A DNA stretch of 64,000 nucleotides, taken from Gnetum montanum. Taxonomy: Eukaryota; Streptophyta; Gnetopsida; Gnetales; Gnetaceae. The stretch is from positions 925,978 to 989,977 of the forward strand of contig MNCI01036292.1 of NCBI GenBank assembly GCA_015680685.1, read 5' to 3'. Each line of letters starts with the position of its first letter. The first letter of the stretch is position 1. Shown in pieces: positions 1-11,411 of the stretch. A program made the translations under genes and the position numbers. The notes under the pieces were generated by a model. That model saw nothing but the letters and a program-made list of their open reading frames with translations, did no database searches and had not been told where the DNA came from.

Positions 1-347
1 GATTGCGGAGTTGTGCTCAAATGTTTTTGCAAAATTTTATTTGTTACAAGTAGGTATTATAAGGACAGCGTAGACTAGGCAGTTGAACAAAATAGGAAAT
101 TTTCAACAACTCAAAGTACTTGGCAAAGTTGGCTAAATCTCTTTAAAGTAAGTCATTGGTAGTTTACACACAACGCAATCATTACATTTCTCACAACCGC
201 AGGCTACAACAGCACACACACATACTCACATTAACTACTGAGTTTATTTGGAGGTATCTGGGCCTTGGTGTTGCCAGAGACTAGCAGGCACCTAAATCCT
301 ATTCGAGGACACTCATTGGCAGTCGCGTCCCAAAGGGTCGCCAATAC
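1..347 (+). repeat. LTR family A, 3' tail with PBS-like leader (copy 0)
   Basis: This stretch matches 56866-57213 almost base for base and matches 39170-39480 and 44570-44762 more loosely, so it is the 3' part of a repeat I call LTR family A, cut by the window start. At 265-282 it carries TTGGTGTTGCCAGAGACC, which sits where a primer-binding site would follow an LTR and resembles a shortened form of the TGGCGCCGTTGCCGGGGA site of many Tat and Athila elements. Homology with 57213 ends at GTCGCCAA (about 347), which marks the end of shared leader. The exact LTR end is not defined. Confidence 0.7.
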
Positions 348-359
348 TATGTTAGGAAG

Positions 360-684
360 GTGCCACTTTACATCTTTTATTTCTTGGCTATTTTGCAAGA
401 TCGCTTAGGAATGGCTACACATGATTATCTCCATTCATCTTTAATCTTGACTACACCCCATGGTAGATTCATGAGATGCTTGAACATAAAGCTCGTAGAC
501 TTTGAGCTTCCTTCTTGTAACAGCAACGTAGGATCCTTAGAAACATCACTAGACTGGCCAGAACATCTAGTCCAAGGGTTAGACTTGGAAGCCAATGATG
601 TAACTAAGGATCCACTTATATAAATTTCTGTGGACACATGCAGAGGTGAGGTGAGAACTTATATATACCCCACAATGAAAACAC
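360..684 (+). pseudogene. Tat-type pol fragment, region just upstream of RT
   Basis: The translation contains LDLEANDVTKDPLI followed by an EVRTYIY-like stretch. This aligns with LDIEAENITEDPL in the pol reading frame of the element at 10278-23365 (about 16130 there) and with LDLDAWDIIEDPLVEIP in the element at 50690-54115. The block precedes reverse transcriptase in this lineage and has no catalytic residues. The frame is broken by a stop at about 621. It jumps at about 670-690 directly into the end of the archaeal RNase H, so RT, RNase H1 and most of the second RNase H have been deleted. Orientation is plus, opposite to the three large Tat elements in the window. Confidence 0.7.
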
Positions 685-1334
685 TATAGCCAACGTGTCA
701 GCTACGTTAGCTTTAAGCGTGCCACCATACATGTTTGGTACCTTACCTACTTCAATAGTGGAATGCACTAACCCTATTATTCATGCAGAAAATATCATGT
801 TTGTAAGTGCGGCCCATACTCAAGAATGGTATGACAATGTCAAAACATACCTCCAACATGGTGAGCTTCACGAGGCTAAACATCTGCCCAAAAAGATGCA
901 GTACAAAAATGAGCATGGTAGTATATCCTCATAGGTGATGTTGCTTTATGCTATAGATCTTCTGACAGGATACTGCTAACTTGCATAAGTTGTGAAGAAG
1001 CCCAAAGAATCATTGATTAAGTTCATGAGGGACTGTGTGGAGCGCACATAGCTCCCAGAGCTATGGCACCAAAAATTAGGTGTCTAGGCTACTACTGGCC
1101 CTATATGGAACACGATTGCCTCTCTAAGGTTAGGACATGTGATATATGAAAATGCCATGGGAATCTAATACATGTATCACCTACTGAGTTGCATGCCATG
1201 CAAATCACATGGCCTTTCCAATGTTGAGGACTAGACATCATAGGGCCCATAATGCCCAAGTGTTCCGCATGGCATTGTTTCATTATTACTGCAACTGATT
1301 ACTTCACCAAGTGGGTAGAAGCTATTCCCCTAGA
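685..1334 (+). pseudogene. Tat-type pol fragment: end of archaeal RNase H and integrase N-terminal half
   Basis: It starts with an ATLAL motif and a W-Y-D-N linker matching the end of the archaeal-type RNase H and the tether region of the element at 10278-23365. From about 985 it reads as the integrase zinc-binding region (VHEGLCGAHIAP, LGYYWP), then the start of the catalytic core with GLDIIGP, whose Asp is the first of the DDE triad, and FTKWVEAIPL. Lesions include TGA for Trp before GLDIIGP and TGA or TAG within the zinc-binding part. Homology stops at about 1334, where the sequence joins LTR DNA. The second Asp and the Glu of the triad are therefore absent and the fragment cannot encode a working integrase. 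Confidence 0.85.
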
Positions 1335-1859
1335 AGTGTGGTGTCATCTTGGGCTGTGTAGATAACATCATACCCTAGAAGTCCTAACATCTACAAAGCA
1401 TTTTTTGAGCTTGTCTACTATGCTCTTCAACACAACTAGCGTAGCATCCATTTTCAAGGCCAATTTGCATAAAAGGGACATTGAGGGTGGACTGAACAAT
1501 TTGACAAATTTTCTATCTTCTGGGCCATTAAGTTTGCTATGCTATCTAACTTTCCTAGCTTGATACATGTCCTAGTTGGTAGTCCACAGTGATGCTAGGG
1601 TAGGAGTTGTCAAAATTTTTTAGGATAGAAAAAATAGTTCCATAAATTTTCTATGTTTGGACCTATTATGCTCTGCTACACTAACAGTGTAGACAACGTA
1701 GCAGGCCATGCAGGACTAAAATTTTCCTAAGTGTTGAGCCAAACATAGAAGGTGCATTTGGCAAGTCTTCGACCTCTAAGGTTGCCTGTCCTGATTCATC
1801 CTCAAAGCATGATCAAGGTCCCATGGCAAAGCATGGTGAGTTTAGTTAAAATTTATTCA

Positions 1860-2165
1860 AAATGAGGTGTTACGCTATGCTACGTTGTGTAGCATAGCAT
1901 AGCATAGTAGAAGTGCTAGTGCCAAAAGTTGCCCATAATGAAATCGGGAGATATTAGGCTCTCTCAACATGAAAAATGTACTTGGTAGTTGCTAAAGTTG
2001 CTTTCCCTTCTAAATCCCAAAGTGATGTCTTTAGTTTTTTGATAGAATTCATGGAAAATGAGTGTTACACTCTGCTACACTATGTAGCATAGATAGTACA
2101 GTAGTTTCTAAGTGTTCATGCCACGCTTTGTTACACTGGATAGCATAGATAGTGTAGCACTTGGA
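1860..2165 (+). repeat. U3 array of GCTACGCTATGTAGC-type palindromic units
   Basis: TAGCATAGC words recur on both strands near 1871-1920, 2068-2100 and 2125-2160. The strongest unit is an inverted repeat with arms 1871-1883 and 1889-1901 (12 of 13 positions pair) around a 5-base loop. The same motif family fills U3 of the LTR at 57783-59666. Confidence 0.7.
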
Positions 2166-2568
2166 AAACTTCTCTGAATGCCTTCCAAAAATGCCCAGAT
2201 CTCATCATTGACCTTTATTGTTACTCCAGCATCTCTCCAGCAGCCAAAGTGAGTAGTTTGTTTTGTTTTTACACCTCCTATTGGTCCCCAAAATTGTCCC
2301 TATGTTGGACCCTTCTCGAAAGAGGAGGGAAGACATAGTCCCAGAGCGTAGGCTTAAATTTGCATTTTTTCTAGGCATTTTGTAAAAACATGGTATTTTT
2401 TAAGGTATTGGCACATCTATTTTAGGAAATATGATCACAGTTTGGCAGATTTTCAATCCCTATTCTTGTCCTATCAAGTGTAGCACATTAGCATGACACA
2501 CCCACATTCGTGCTATGTGGGACCTAGGACACATGGCATCCAAACCACACCTCCCCCAACCTTGGATC

Positions 2569-2576
2569 TATAAATA
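2569..2576 (+). promoter_or_regulatory. LTR TATA box
   Basis: TATAAATA lies at the same place, after a CTAGGACAC landmark, as the TATA box of the LTR at 57783-59666. It is the likely core promoter of this decayed LTR. Confidence 0.6.
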
Positions 2577-3559
2577 CCTCAGTAATCAACATTCTAATGG
2601 TTGGATTTTGCAATTGTCCTTGGCAAAAGATTGGTGAGAAAAAGTTCAATAAGCAATAAATCCTCGTATTAGAGCCTTCCAAATCCTTGTTCCACTCTTG
2701 CACTTGAGTGTGACACCTGCACATGCATAGTGTAGCAACTCTCAATCTAGCAAGCATCATCTCCTTTGTGTCTATCAACATCACATTTGTAGCACTCCAA
2801 AGATGTGACCATATTTCCTCGCTGCCTAGTTATAACTATCTACACTACATGCCAATTGTACACATCATTCAATCAAAAGTCACATCCCCCAATCTTTGGG
2901 TGGTGCATTTCTTCACTTGCACTCTTATTTTATTTTTCTATAGCACATACTTTAAACTATTAGCATACCTATTTATTTCTATTGCTAATGCATGCACATT
3001 AATATTCTCTCATTGTTATGCATATTGCATTCCTACTTTTTCCAAACTCCTATATGTGATACTCTGAAATAATTATTTGAAAATGGTTATTGTACATCAT
3101 GTAAGTCCCTAACTAATCGACTAGACCATTCAAGATTCCTCGTTTCTATCCTCTCTAGCATAGCCCTCCAGTAGACTCAGGGTTAGGTTGTGCACCTAAC
3201 AACCTCTTGGTGTTCTAGCCATTAACATTTTTAGATGCTATCAGCGCAATCTGCATACTTTGGATAAGCATGTGGTTCCCTTGCCAATTCATGTAGAATG
3301 GGCTATCCCCAAGGTTTGACTCCCCTTAGAGTAGGGGTAGTAGGTTAGCCTACCCCATCCATGAAATCATATCCCATAGCACCAGATTCTCTTTAAATCC
3401 TACAAATGGTGGCTTAAAAGTCGGTGTAACCCCCATTGTCGAAGTTGCTCCATTCTAGAGCTAGGAAACCAACAACAACAATCTGCATTGATGGTGGTAG
3501 TGGTAGATGATGAAAAACCTAGTGATTACATGCCTTCCAAATGAACCACAACAATGTAG

Positions 3560-6500
3560 CCACCTTGGAATCATTGTTTAATCATAAAAAAGGATAGATG
3601 TTTACTACCCACTAAACACTGATGGTGTAACTGTAGTAGTAAATAAAAAGAACTATTGTTTCAATGGCCATCATGTAAAGAGGACATGTGTCCTCCACAT
3701 TCACACTTTACCATAGCAAAACCACACAAACTGAGATGGTAGAGTGATTCGTCAACCAGATAAAGATTTTTATTTTCTTGGGTAGCTTGCCCTTCTATAT
3801 CCCCCACAATCCCTTAACCACCAAATATCTATTTTTAATGAGTTGATATGGAGATACCACCATTAGCCTTGATTTTAGAGCCATCCAAGCATGCTTGCAA
3901 AGAGCACACCAAATATGAGATTCCTATGCTCCCACCTCCCACCACCCGTATTTGTTGTTCATGATTGTAATCCATTGAGTGGACCTATTCTTTTGATGCA
4001 TCAGCTGATTAAGATGGTCCTACTATCCCATAATGATAGTGTCTTGGAAGACCCCTAGTAGCTTTAGGTCTAGCCACAGTATCCTAGTTGACTAAATGTA
4101 TACAATCTCTACTCTACCCCCCCCCCCCCCCCCCCCCCCCCCAACCAAGTAAAATTCCTTATTACTTGATCCACCTTCTAGATAATATCTCTAGGGGGGA
4201 GGCCATCAAAGCCACATAACAAGCCATAGTAGAAGGCATTAACATGGCCAAAATAGACTTCCTAGCCTAAGTTGGGAATCAAACAATCTAATGGTCAATT
4301 CATTTCTGAAACTCCTAGAGGAGGGTAACCCACGTATGCCTCTAATGCCAACCATAAAGAGGTAGCCCAAGGTAGGTGTCTTGTGGGATGCCTAGGAAGA
4401 CACCTAGAGTTTACACAATTAGCCCCTTCACCCAAACATCCATATTAAGCAGGTAGATTGTAGACATACCTTGGTTAAATTCTAATCCAATCTTCTCCAC
4501 CATTCTTTGCAGCACTCTATTTATCACCATTTCCTTGGATATAATAGCCCAAGAAAATAGAATGATATCATTGATGCAGTATTCCACCAGACAATCAACT
4601 CTAGCAATCTGCAAACCTCTAACCCCCTCCAACATGTAGTAAGTTTGTAAGGTGTTTATGAAAAAATTAAATAGGTATGGGAAAAGGGTATCCCCTTGTC
4701 TCAATCCTTGGCCAAGGGATGAAAATCCCGAAAGCTTTCCCTCCAAGTTCAAAGAAAAAGCTCCCAAGCTCTAGATGTGCTTGCCTAAATTAACAAAATT
4801 TTGGTGGATGCCCTTACAGATCATGATCACTTTGAGAGAGCACCAAAAAATGGTATCATAAGCTTTAGTAATGTGTAGTTTTAGGCACATACTAGGGTCA
4901 TTGGCCATCCACAAGGAGTGTAACATGTCTTGCACTAGGATAACTTTATCTTGAATAAACCTTTATTTAATGAAACCCATCTACTATAGACTAATCAATC
5001 ATGGCATCCCAACTATGCAACCTACTTAGTGAACAAGTGAAGGAGTGTATGACACACTGTAATAGGCCAAAACTAGGAAGGATCCATGGGGTTGGTATTT
5101 TTGGGAATGAGGACCAATCATAAACAATTGATTTCCCTATGAACTTGCTGCCAACTCAACATTACATTGAAGGCATCCAAGATATTTTTTCTCAAAACAT
5201 TGATGAACACCTTAAAGAACTCCATAGGACAACTGTTAGGCCCTAGTGCCTTCCTAATCTTTAGTGAATCAAGAGCCCCATCAAGCTCCTCACAGGTAAA
5301 TAGTTCTAACAACCATCAATTATCCTTAGCATCCAAAATAGAATTGATGTGAATCAAAAGAGATGTAGCCTCTCTCTGCTGCTAGATGCTCAACTAGTAA
5401 TCCATCATGGCCTAGACGATCTTCTTGGCACCACCAACCATTTTCGATTGAAAATTTAAACTATGAATCTTATTGGAGTCGCTGATCAAGTTAGTCACCG
5501 CAAAGAAAAAATGTGTGTTTCTGTCTCCCTACTTGAGCTAACAAACTCACCCCATGCTATCTCTAGTAAGCTTCCTCTTAAGCATCTAGGTTTTGCAAAT
5601 CCACCAACACCTTGCATTTAGCATCATCTAGATCTTAACCCAACCCCTAGTCCATCTAAATCTCTATTAGACATTGTAGTAGTTTCCACCTATTTCATCT
5701 GAATGAGAACTTATCTCCTACCCTCAATGCTCTTATTGCCCATTTGAGCTGGTTTAACACTAACTTGAGAAAATCTAGGGGGTCAACCCCTAATGAATAA
5801 TTTCTCCAAATCCCTTACAACATTAGGAGTAGCCACAACTTAGCAATCCAAACCCATTCGAAATTGAATGGTGAAGACCTCTTGGAAACTATATCTTCCA
5901 ACTAGCATAGAATTGAATAGTGGTCAGAAGCTAGTCTCTCTTTCTCATGAACATGCATCCCCAGTTCATCAAAATATCCAAGTTGACCCACACTCTATCA
6001 ATATTTGCCATGATCAAGTCAATGTCCTTTCTTTGATTTCTCCATGTAGAATGGTAATCATTGATATCCATGTCAACCAAGTCATGAGACACTAGAAACT
6101 ATAAGAATTCTAGACTACTACGAGGCTCATGGGTCCCTTCGTCTAGCTTTTTCCACCCATATAGTCTCTAGTTAAAGTCTTCAACTAGGATCCACTGCCT
6201 TCTATCTATGATTAGTAGAGTAAGCCATTGCGGATTTCTTGGCATTTCCTTCCATCTTTGGATGCCAAAGAGATTCATGAACCAGAGGCTACTCTGTCGA
6301 AAGAAAATGGTAAAACTCCATGTGGACGTGTCCATGGCTTTGAGTGGCTAGTGTAAAAGAGAGGCTAGGCTCCCTGTCGACCCCCAATAACCCAAAAATT
6401 GTGTCTGCTAACTAGGCTAGCATAACTAGTGAAATTCTTACAACTGTAGCTTTGTCTTCTGCAGGCATAACACATCACAGTTTTCCCTATGCACGATATC

Positions 6501-6562
6501 TTTGAGGGTATTATTTTATAGAGCTTACCTTGCCCTTGGAAATTCCATGAGAGGATCCTCAT
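3560..6562 (-). pseudogene. LINE ORF2 remnant (endonuclease, RT, terminal zinc region)
   Basis: It begins with the endonuclease start MRILSWNFQGQGKLYKI at 6562. Stops and frameshifts follow until RT block LRKALGPNSCPMEFFK-like sequence (5312-5118) and then GLRQGDTLFPYLFNFF with YCINDIILF (4767-4411), the degenerate form of the catalytic F/Y-x-D-D box. A terminal segment with LPKKIKIFIWLTNHS around 3760 matches the zf-RVT region of plant non-LTR RTs. In the catalytic box the first Asp of DD has become Asn, so the enzyme would be dead even in frame. ORF2 normally nicks target DNA and copies the LINE RNA there. Confidence 0.85.
4117..4142. repeat. 26-base poly-C run
   Basis: An uninterrupted run of 26 C lies inside the decayed LINE RT region. 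Such a run is rare in AT-rich plant intergenic DNA. It may be a real slippage-expanded tract or an assembly or sequencing artefact. Confidence 0.95.
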
Positions 6563-6869
6563 GTTCTACCTATTGAACACTTTCTATAAATCTCCTGGAG
6601 GGTTGTTTGAAGCCCCAGATCGATCTCCAACTGTGCCTTTTTGGTTTGGAACATAGAGCTCTGTGTCCTTATGACCTTACTAGAATTAGGGGAACATGGG
6701 ATTGTCCCCTCTAATTCAGCACATCCCCTAAGTACCTCTGACATGAATGGCATCTTGCTCCCCCTCACAATAGATACCCATCAACCTAGTGGAAAAATCT
6801 CTCCCCCTTTGGTCCCAGTCTTAAAAGGTTTGGGATTGGGCATCATGCTTACTAAGGACCTTGGTTGAA

Positions 6870-7908
6870 TCCCCTTGGGGAACCTTCCCTAGGGTTGGTG
6901 ACATCAAGGGATCAATCTCGTATATCAGACCTTATGGTAGGTGCCCGGCAACCACCATCTAGCCATCCCCAACCTTTTTTTTTGGGCCTGGAGCCTTCTA
7001 CTTCACTTGACATTCTACCATCAACTAGTCAATCTTGTCACAAACACAGTAAAACTTAGATTCTGTGTGCTTCATCATTATAGGATTTTCAATCAAGACA
7101 TTTTTATATTCTACTAGAACTTTCTCTTTATCCATTAGAAGGTTAAGGACCACCTCCTAGACTAGATCCCATAGTGACAACGATCATACATAGAATTCAG
7201 TGAAAGCCATTCTTTCCATTGAGGTGGTGAACTTATCAAAAGTTATAAACTCCTCAAAAAACCCAACTAGCATCCAAAGGAAGTTTTCTATTCAAACTTC
7301 CCTTAGAATCCCTAGAACATGAATCCACATAGGCACCTTGCACCAAGGTACCAATGTCCCCAAAGAACCAAGGACCACCAAGAAGAACCTTATCCTGGTT
7401 CATGATAGATTGGAAAGAAAATAACAATAGGTCCTCTAGAAGGCTATGTACATCCATAGGGAAAAATCCCCAAGGCATGATTGCCCATTTTTTCACTAGA
7501 TCTAGTTTGGAGCTAGTGTCAACCAACATGAACTTTCCAATGAGGCTCAACTCCATACTCTTCAACTCCTCATGAGGAGGAAGGAACCTTAACTTGTAGC
7601 CTCATAGATCCTTCATGATAGATGCACACTTCAATATCTCCATAATTGGGGCACCATGGAGAGGGAACCCCCACCAACCTTTCCCAAAGCACTTGCCTTA
7701 CTTTAGCTTGCATCAAACCTTGCACTCGACCCCTTGCTAGACCGGCACCAAACCCTGCATCAACCCCAGCCCTTGCTTGATCTCCAAGCTCACCCTCGAC
7801 ATCACTTACTCCTGCTCCACTTGTGTTATGCTCTACGGATCCACCAAAAACCTCATAGATTTTTGGTTTCCTGCCTAACATCTCCACCAATTCTAATCTA
7901 TCTCCCAA
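6870..7908 (-). pseudogene. LINE ORF1 remnant (DUF4283-like, degenerate zinc knuckle)
   Basis: The first 112 residues from 7908 are Gly/Ala/Arg-rich linker-like sequence. A different frame at 7565-7254 gives VLLGGPWFFGDIG, which matches VLLGGPWVFGVHG in the LINE at 28560-32300. This block belongs to the DUF4283-type nucleic-acid-binding domain of plant LINE ORF1. Near 7050-6990 a CVCDKIDxLMVEC segment looks like a CCHC knuckle that has lost its first Cys and its His. At least two frameshifts separate these parts. The protein would have bound LINE RNA; nothing here could make it today. Confidence 0.65.
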
Positions 7909-7930
7909 TATTTTAGGGCATGCATTCTTT

Positions 7931-10272
7931 GGGCTTATGAGAGAGCATTCTTTTGGGTCATGTGCACTTGATATTTAATGTTTTTAGTATTATTATAAAG
8001 AAATTCCAACCCATCATTCTATCCAAGGTTGGTTATCTCTTCTGTGGACTGCAAGGTCTTAGTTCTTGGAGATTCTTGATGGTGTTAGCTCACATCATTT
8101 TATACAACCCTAGTGTTCTTCTTGTGTAGGCTACAAGATGTTGTAGGGTTGGAGGAACTTTGTGTCTGATAGTTGTATGGCTAAGGGGATCATTGAGCAC
8201 TGATTTTAAAATAAGAAAAAACTTTAATTTATATTGATAATTTTTAGTATCTTTATGAAGTGTGCATGTACTATTTTTTGACCATTTTTCGGTTAGCTTT
8301 TGAAGGATTTCCAAGAGAGCTATAATATCCTAATTCATTATTGAATGGTCCTTTGTCCAAGCCTACATTTCTCTTAATGTGAAAACATGAGAGGCTAAAA
8401 AAACCTAGTAATGGAGATCATAAAACTTTTGACATCATGTTAATCTATCATGGTTATTAAGATAGGTTGAAATAAGTAATGACACATTGTATATTTTAAT
8501 TGATCATTCTTTTTCATTACTTATTTAAGGCTATGAAAATTGCCTTTCTATTTTCCAGAAATCAAATGTTATGCCTTTGGTAGGGATGATTCATGGTTAA
8601 AGAAAGTGTTACTTTTCCATAATTTTTATTAGTAAAAACATTGTGTTTGTTTTATATTTTGAAAATAAAAGAAAAGGGTAAACACTAGAATCTAAATCTC
8701 TTTTCCTCTTTGCAATTTACTTGCTATTAATATGAAAATTCAGAAATTCATTTCTCTTTCTTCTTAGAATTTAGCTAGTCAAGAAAATTATAATGTAAAG
8801 TAGCTTTAATTTAGTTTTGTTTGCTGCTAAATGAAATTTTGGAACTTGAATCCCAAGGATATCTATCTAAAGGCAATGTTGTTTGCAAGGTTGATTTTCT
8901 ATTTCTTTTATCAAATTTGAAGTCAGATTTTAATAGCCATGATAATGACATCTATGAGAGTGACTGTTTATCTATTTTCTTTGTTTTCTTGGAAATCTAA
9001 AGTTTAATACCCTTGGTCCTAATGACATCTAAAATGGTGATTATTATTTTCCTTATGCTTTCCTCATTTTTGGTTCCTTTTATTTATTCTATCACTTGCT
9101 AGATCTATAAATTTTCCTTCTTTTCCAATTACTTTTAAAAATATTAGAGACTATAATTCTTCATTTACTTGGTGTAGTTTAGTTTTCTGTGCCTTATTAC
9201 TTGTAGTGCCCTCAACTATAAATGTGTTAAATATATTCACATAAGTTAAGAACTTAGTATCAATTTCAAGTTATGAGAAAAACATTGTAAACTCCCAACT
9301 TTGTTGACAATTAAAATTCTCATATTTACTCTAGGCTCTCATTTTTTCCCTAGAATTAGATTTGTTTGCTAAAAATTCAAGCCCTACTTTCACCTTCGTT
9401 TGCCAAGTTTATGATGTCTAAAATTGGAGGAAGAAAATAAAAGCCTTCAAAATGAATATCATGAATTGGATGTAAAAGAAACTGAACTTTTGTAGTTAGA
9501 GGATCTTAATGCAAAGCTTCAAGTCATTCAACATGATTATGCAAGTTGCTAATTGAGTCTAAATCCTTAGTTTTTATGAAAGATAAACCAAATTAATATT
9601 TCATTAGCTTATACAAATTTCAAATTATTTGCTTTATCACATCATAGTTAGATTTTTTCATCATTACCCTTTGATGGATTCTCTTGAGAAACAAACCCCA
9701 ATGTTGTAACACTCTTTAATGTAAGCTACAAGGTAGTGCTTCTTATATTGCATTTAAAACATATTTGAGATGCATAGTGACTTTCTTTAAAATGTGTGAT
9801 GAGGATAGTGAAATCTTGGAAGCTTGGAAGCCTCCTTGGAGTAAGTTTTTTTATTAATGAACATTTTGTACATTTTCTCTTAGTTAGATATTCGTTTTTA
9901 TCTAAAGTAAATTTCTATTTATCTATTTTTGTTTCAATATGCTAACCCTATTTATTTATCAATAATGATATTATTTTATTTGTTCAAAGGAAGAAATTAT
10001 ATGCATGATAGTGCATGTTTATTTTTTCTTCATAAAATGAACCCACATGAATTATGATTAGATGCCCTTTGAACCCTAGGATAAGGAGTTCACCTAAATT
10101 TACAACTAGTAATTAGATGGATGAAGACTAGTGTCTTCAAGTTAGATGACTCTCAAAGGGGAATTGCAATGTCTCATGGCATGGGTAAATTTCTTGAAAT
10201 GTATACAATTCTTAGAAGTTGTTTAAATTAAATGATTTGGTTTGGTATAAACATAGTGAAGAATTAGGAATA
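7931..10272. other. AT-rich stretch without recognisable gene
   Basis: I see no domain, LTR or RNA gene here. A short plus-strand stretch near 9420-9560 translates to Lys/Glu-rich sequence (EEENKSLQNEYHELDVKET-like), which could be a coiled-coil remnant of an unidentified element. The rest is stop-rich. The Tat element at 10278 inserted at the right edge of this DNA; its continuation resumes at 23366. Confidence 0.5.
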
Positions 10273-10277
10273 TATCC
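10273..10277. repeat. Target-site duplication, left copy (TATCC)
   Basis: TATCC immediately precedes the left LTR terminus; TATCT immediately follows the right LTR terminus at 23366-23370. Four of five bases agree and the fifth differs by C/T, so this is a decayed 5 bp duplication as made by Ty3/gypsy integrases. Confidence 0.75.
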
Positions 10278-11394
10278 TGTACCGACCGAACTCATCGATC
10301 TTCGGCTGGAAAGAAACAGAGACTGTGGGATCGTCGGGCGCGTACAGAAGATCCTACCTTCGCCTGAGGGCAAGCTAGAATGCACGAAGACAGAGTACCT
10401 TGGGTGGTCTGCACACAGATCATACAAGGATTTCCCCGAGCATGTGCCAAAGGGCTATACGCTGGGTTAGGCGTAAATGGTGTAGCAGCGTAAACGAAGC
10501 ATAAACAATGTATGCAAGACGTAAACGGAGCGTGAACAAGGTGTAAACAGGGTTTAAACGAGGTGTAAACGTAAACGTAGCGAGAGTATAAACGGAGTAT
10601 ACACACGAATGAAAGCAAGCTGTAAACAATTTAGAACAAAAATGTAACAATTGCACTTAGGAATGTGAGTACAATGCACCGGTCTAACGCAGTTGTGACT
10701 GGACTGAGACACAAGGCGGACGAAAAGCCCCGATGGATGCACGGATGATAGCGGCTAGATTGCATGGAAAGCACAACGTAGAGGCAATTTGCTCAGCGTA
10801 AGAGGTTTTGTGCTCTGGTTCTCAGCGTAATTGCTCTTGGGGATGCTCCAGGATTTTTGCCAGCCTCCTNNNNNNNNNNNNNNNNNNNNNNNNNNNNNNN
10901 NNNNNNNNNNNNNNNNNNNNNNNNNNNNNNNNNNNNNNNNNNNNNNNNNNNNNNNNNNNNNNNNNNNNNNNNNNNNGGTTACCCACTTGCTTCAATCCTT
11001 GCTCTTCCATGTTGTCTTCACGCTGTCATGGAGACTTCATTGCCGGGCATGCGCGTCGGTTGTTGTGCCTGACGAGCGTACGTGTAAGGTGTGTACATCA
11101 GGTGTGTACGCTGAAGGTGCTGGGGCGTATATGCTAGGCGTATACGCTAAAAGTGTCGGGGCTTATATGCTGGGCGTATATGCTGAAAGTGCTGGGGCAT
11201 ATACGTTGCGAGTGTGGGGCGTATATGCTGGGATGCGAACTTGGGCGTATACGCTGGGGATGGATACGTAGTGAAAACCAAGTGTTTCCCCCAACGTTGC
11301 AATGCGACACCAAGCGTAGCCGAGGTCGTCTATAGGTTCCAGGGACCTGCTTCTTGTTGTGTGAGTACTAAGCTCGAAATTTTGTGGTGTTTCA
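10278..11394 (-). repeat. 3' LTR of the 13.1 kb Tat element (contains N gap)
   Basis: It is a direct repeat of 22062-23365, starting TGTACCGACCGAA at the left and ending GGTGTTTCA at the right (plus strand), i.e. canonical TG...CA ends on both strands. The U5 side (10278-10870) and the distal U3 (10977-11394) match the 5' LTR closely; the middle is replaced by 107 N. At least one GCGTATACGC palindrome survives at 11244-11253. Confidence 0.92.
10870..10976. other. Assembly gap (107 N)
   Basis: The gap falls in the U3 array and TATA region of the 3' LTR. The corresponding interval of the 5' LTR is 22653-22961, 309 bases, so the gap length is probably a placeholder unless this copy has a deletion of about 200 bases. 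Confidence 0.98.
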
Positions 11395-11411
11395 TTGGCC
11401 CCTCTTTTTTG
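11395..11411 (-). promoter_or_regulatory. Polypurine tract
   Basis: On the minus strand CAAAAAAGAGGGGCCAA directly abuts the TGAAACACC start of the 3' LTR. This is the expected plus-strand priming site. Shorter versions sit at the same place at 49074-49090 and 59667-59680. Confidence 0.85.

Larger units (their letters stand above)
1334..3243 (+). repeat. Tat-type LTR, plus orientation, lacking its first ~85 bases
   Basis: Read on the plus strand this aligns in patches with the reverse complement of the LTR at 57783-59666. Shared landmarks are an AAGTGTGGTGTCAT block near 1335, an AATTTTCTA block near 1515, CTAGGACAC with CTATAAATAC near 2525-2577, and the U5 end (ACCTCTTGGTGTT...TTTTTAGATGCTA) at about 3205-3243. 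It should be the 3' LTR of the plus-strand element whose pol remnant ends at 1334. A deletion joined integrase to the LTR about 85 bases inside its 5' edge, so polypurine tract and LTR start are gone. Its U3 carries GCTATGCTACG-type self-complementary repeats. Confidence 0.65.
3420..7930 (-). mobile_element. Decayed L1-type LINE (ORF1 and ORF2 remnants)
   Basis: On the minus strand, in order, are an ORF1-like region (7908 down to about 6870), an endonuclease start at 6562 (MRILSWNFQGQGKLYKI), reverse transcriptase blocks (5312-5118 and 4767-4411) and a terminal zinc-ribbon-type region (about 3900-3560). This is the standard order of plant L1 LINEs. All reading frames are broken many times. 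No poly-A tail (poly-T on plus) or target-site duplication is evident, and the 3' limit, placed about 180 bases beyond the LTR end at 3243, is uncertain. Confidence 0.8.

Noticed and set aside
10808-11271. Frames of 109 and 146 codons across the N run
   Set aside because: They are open only because unknown bases bridge the gap.
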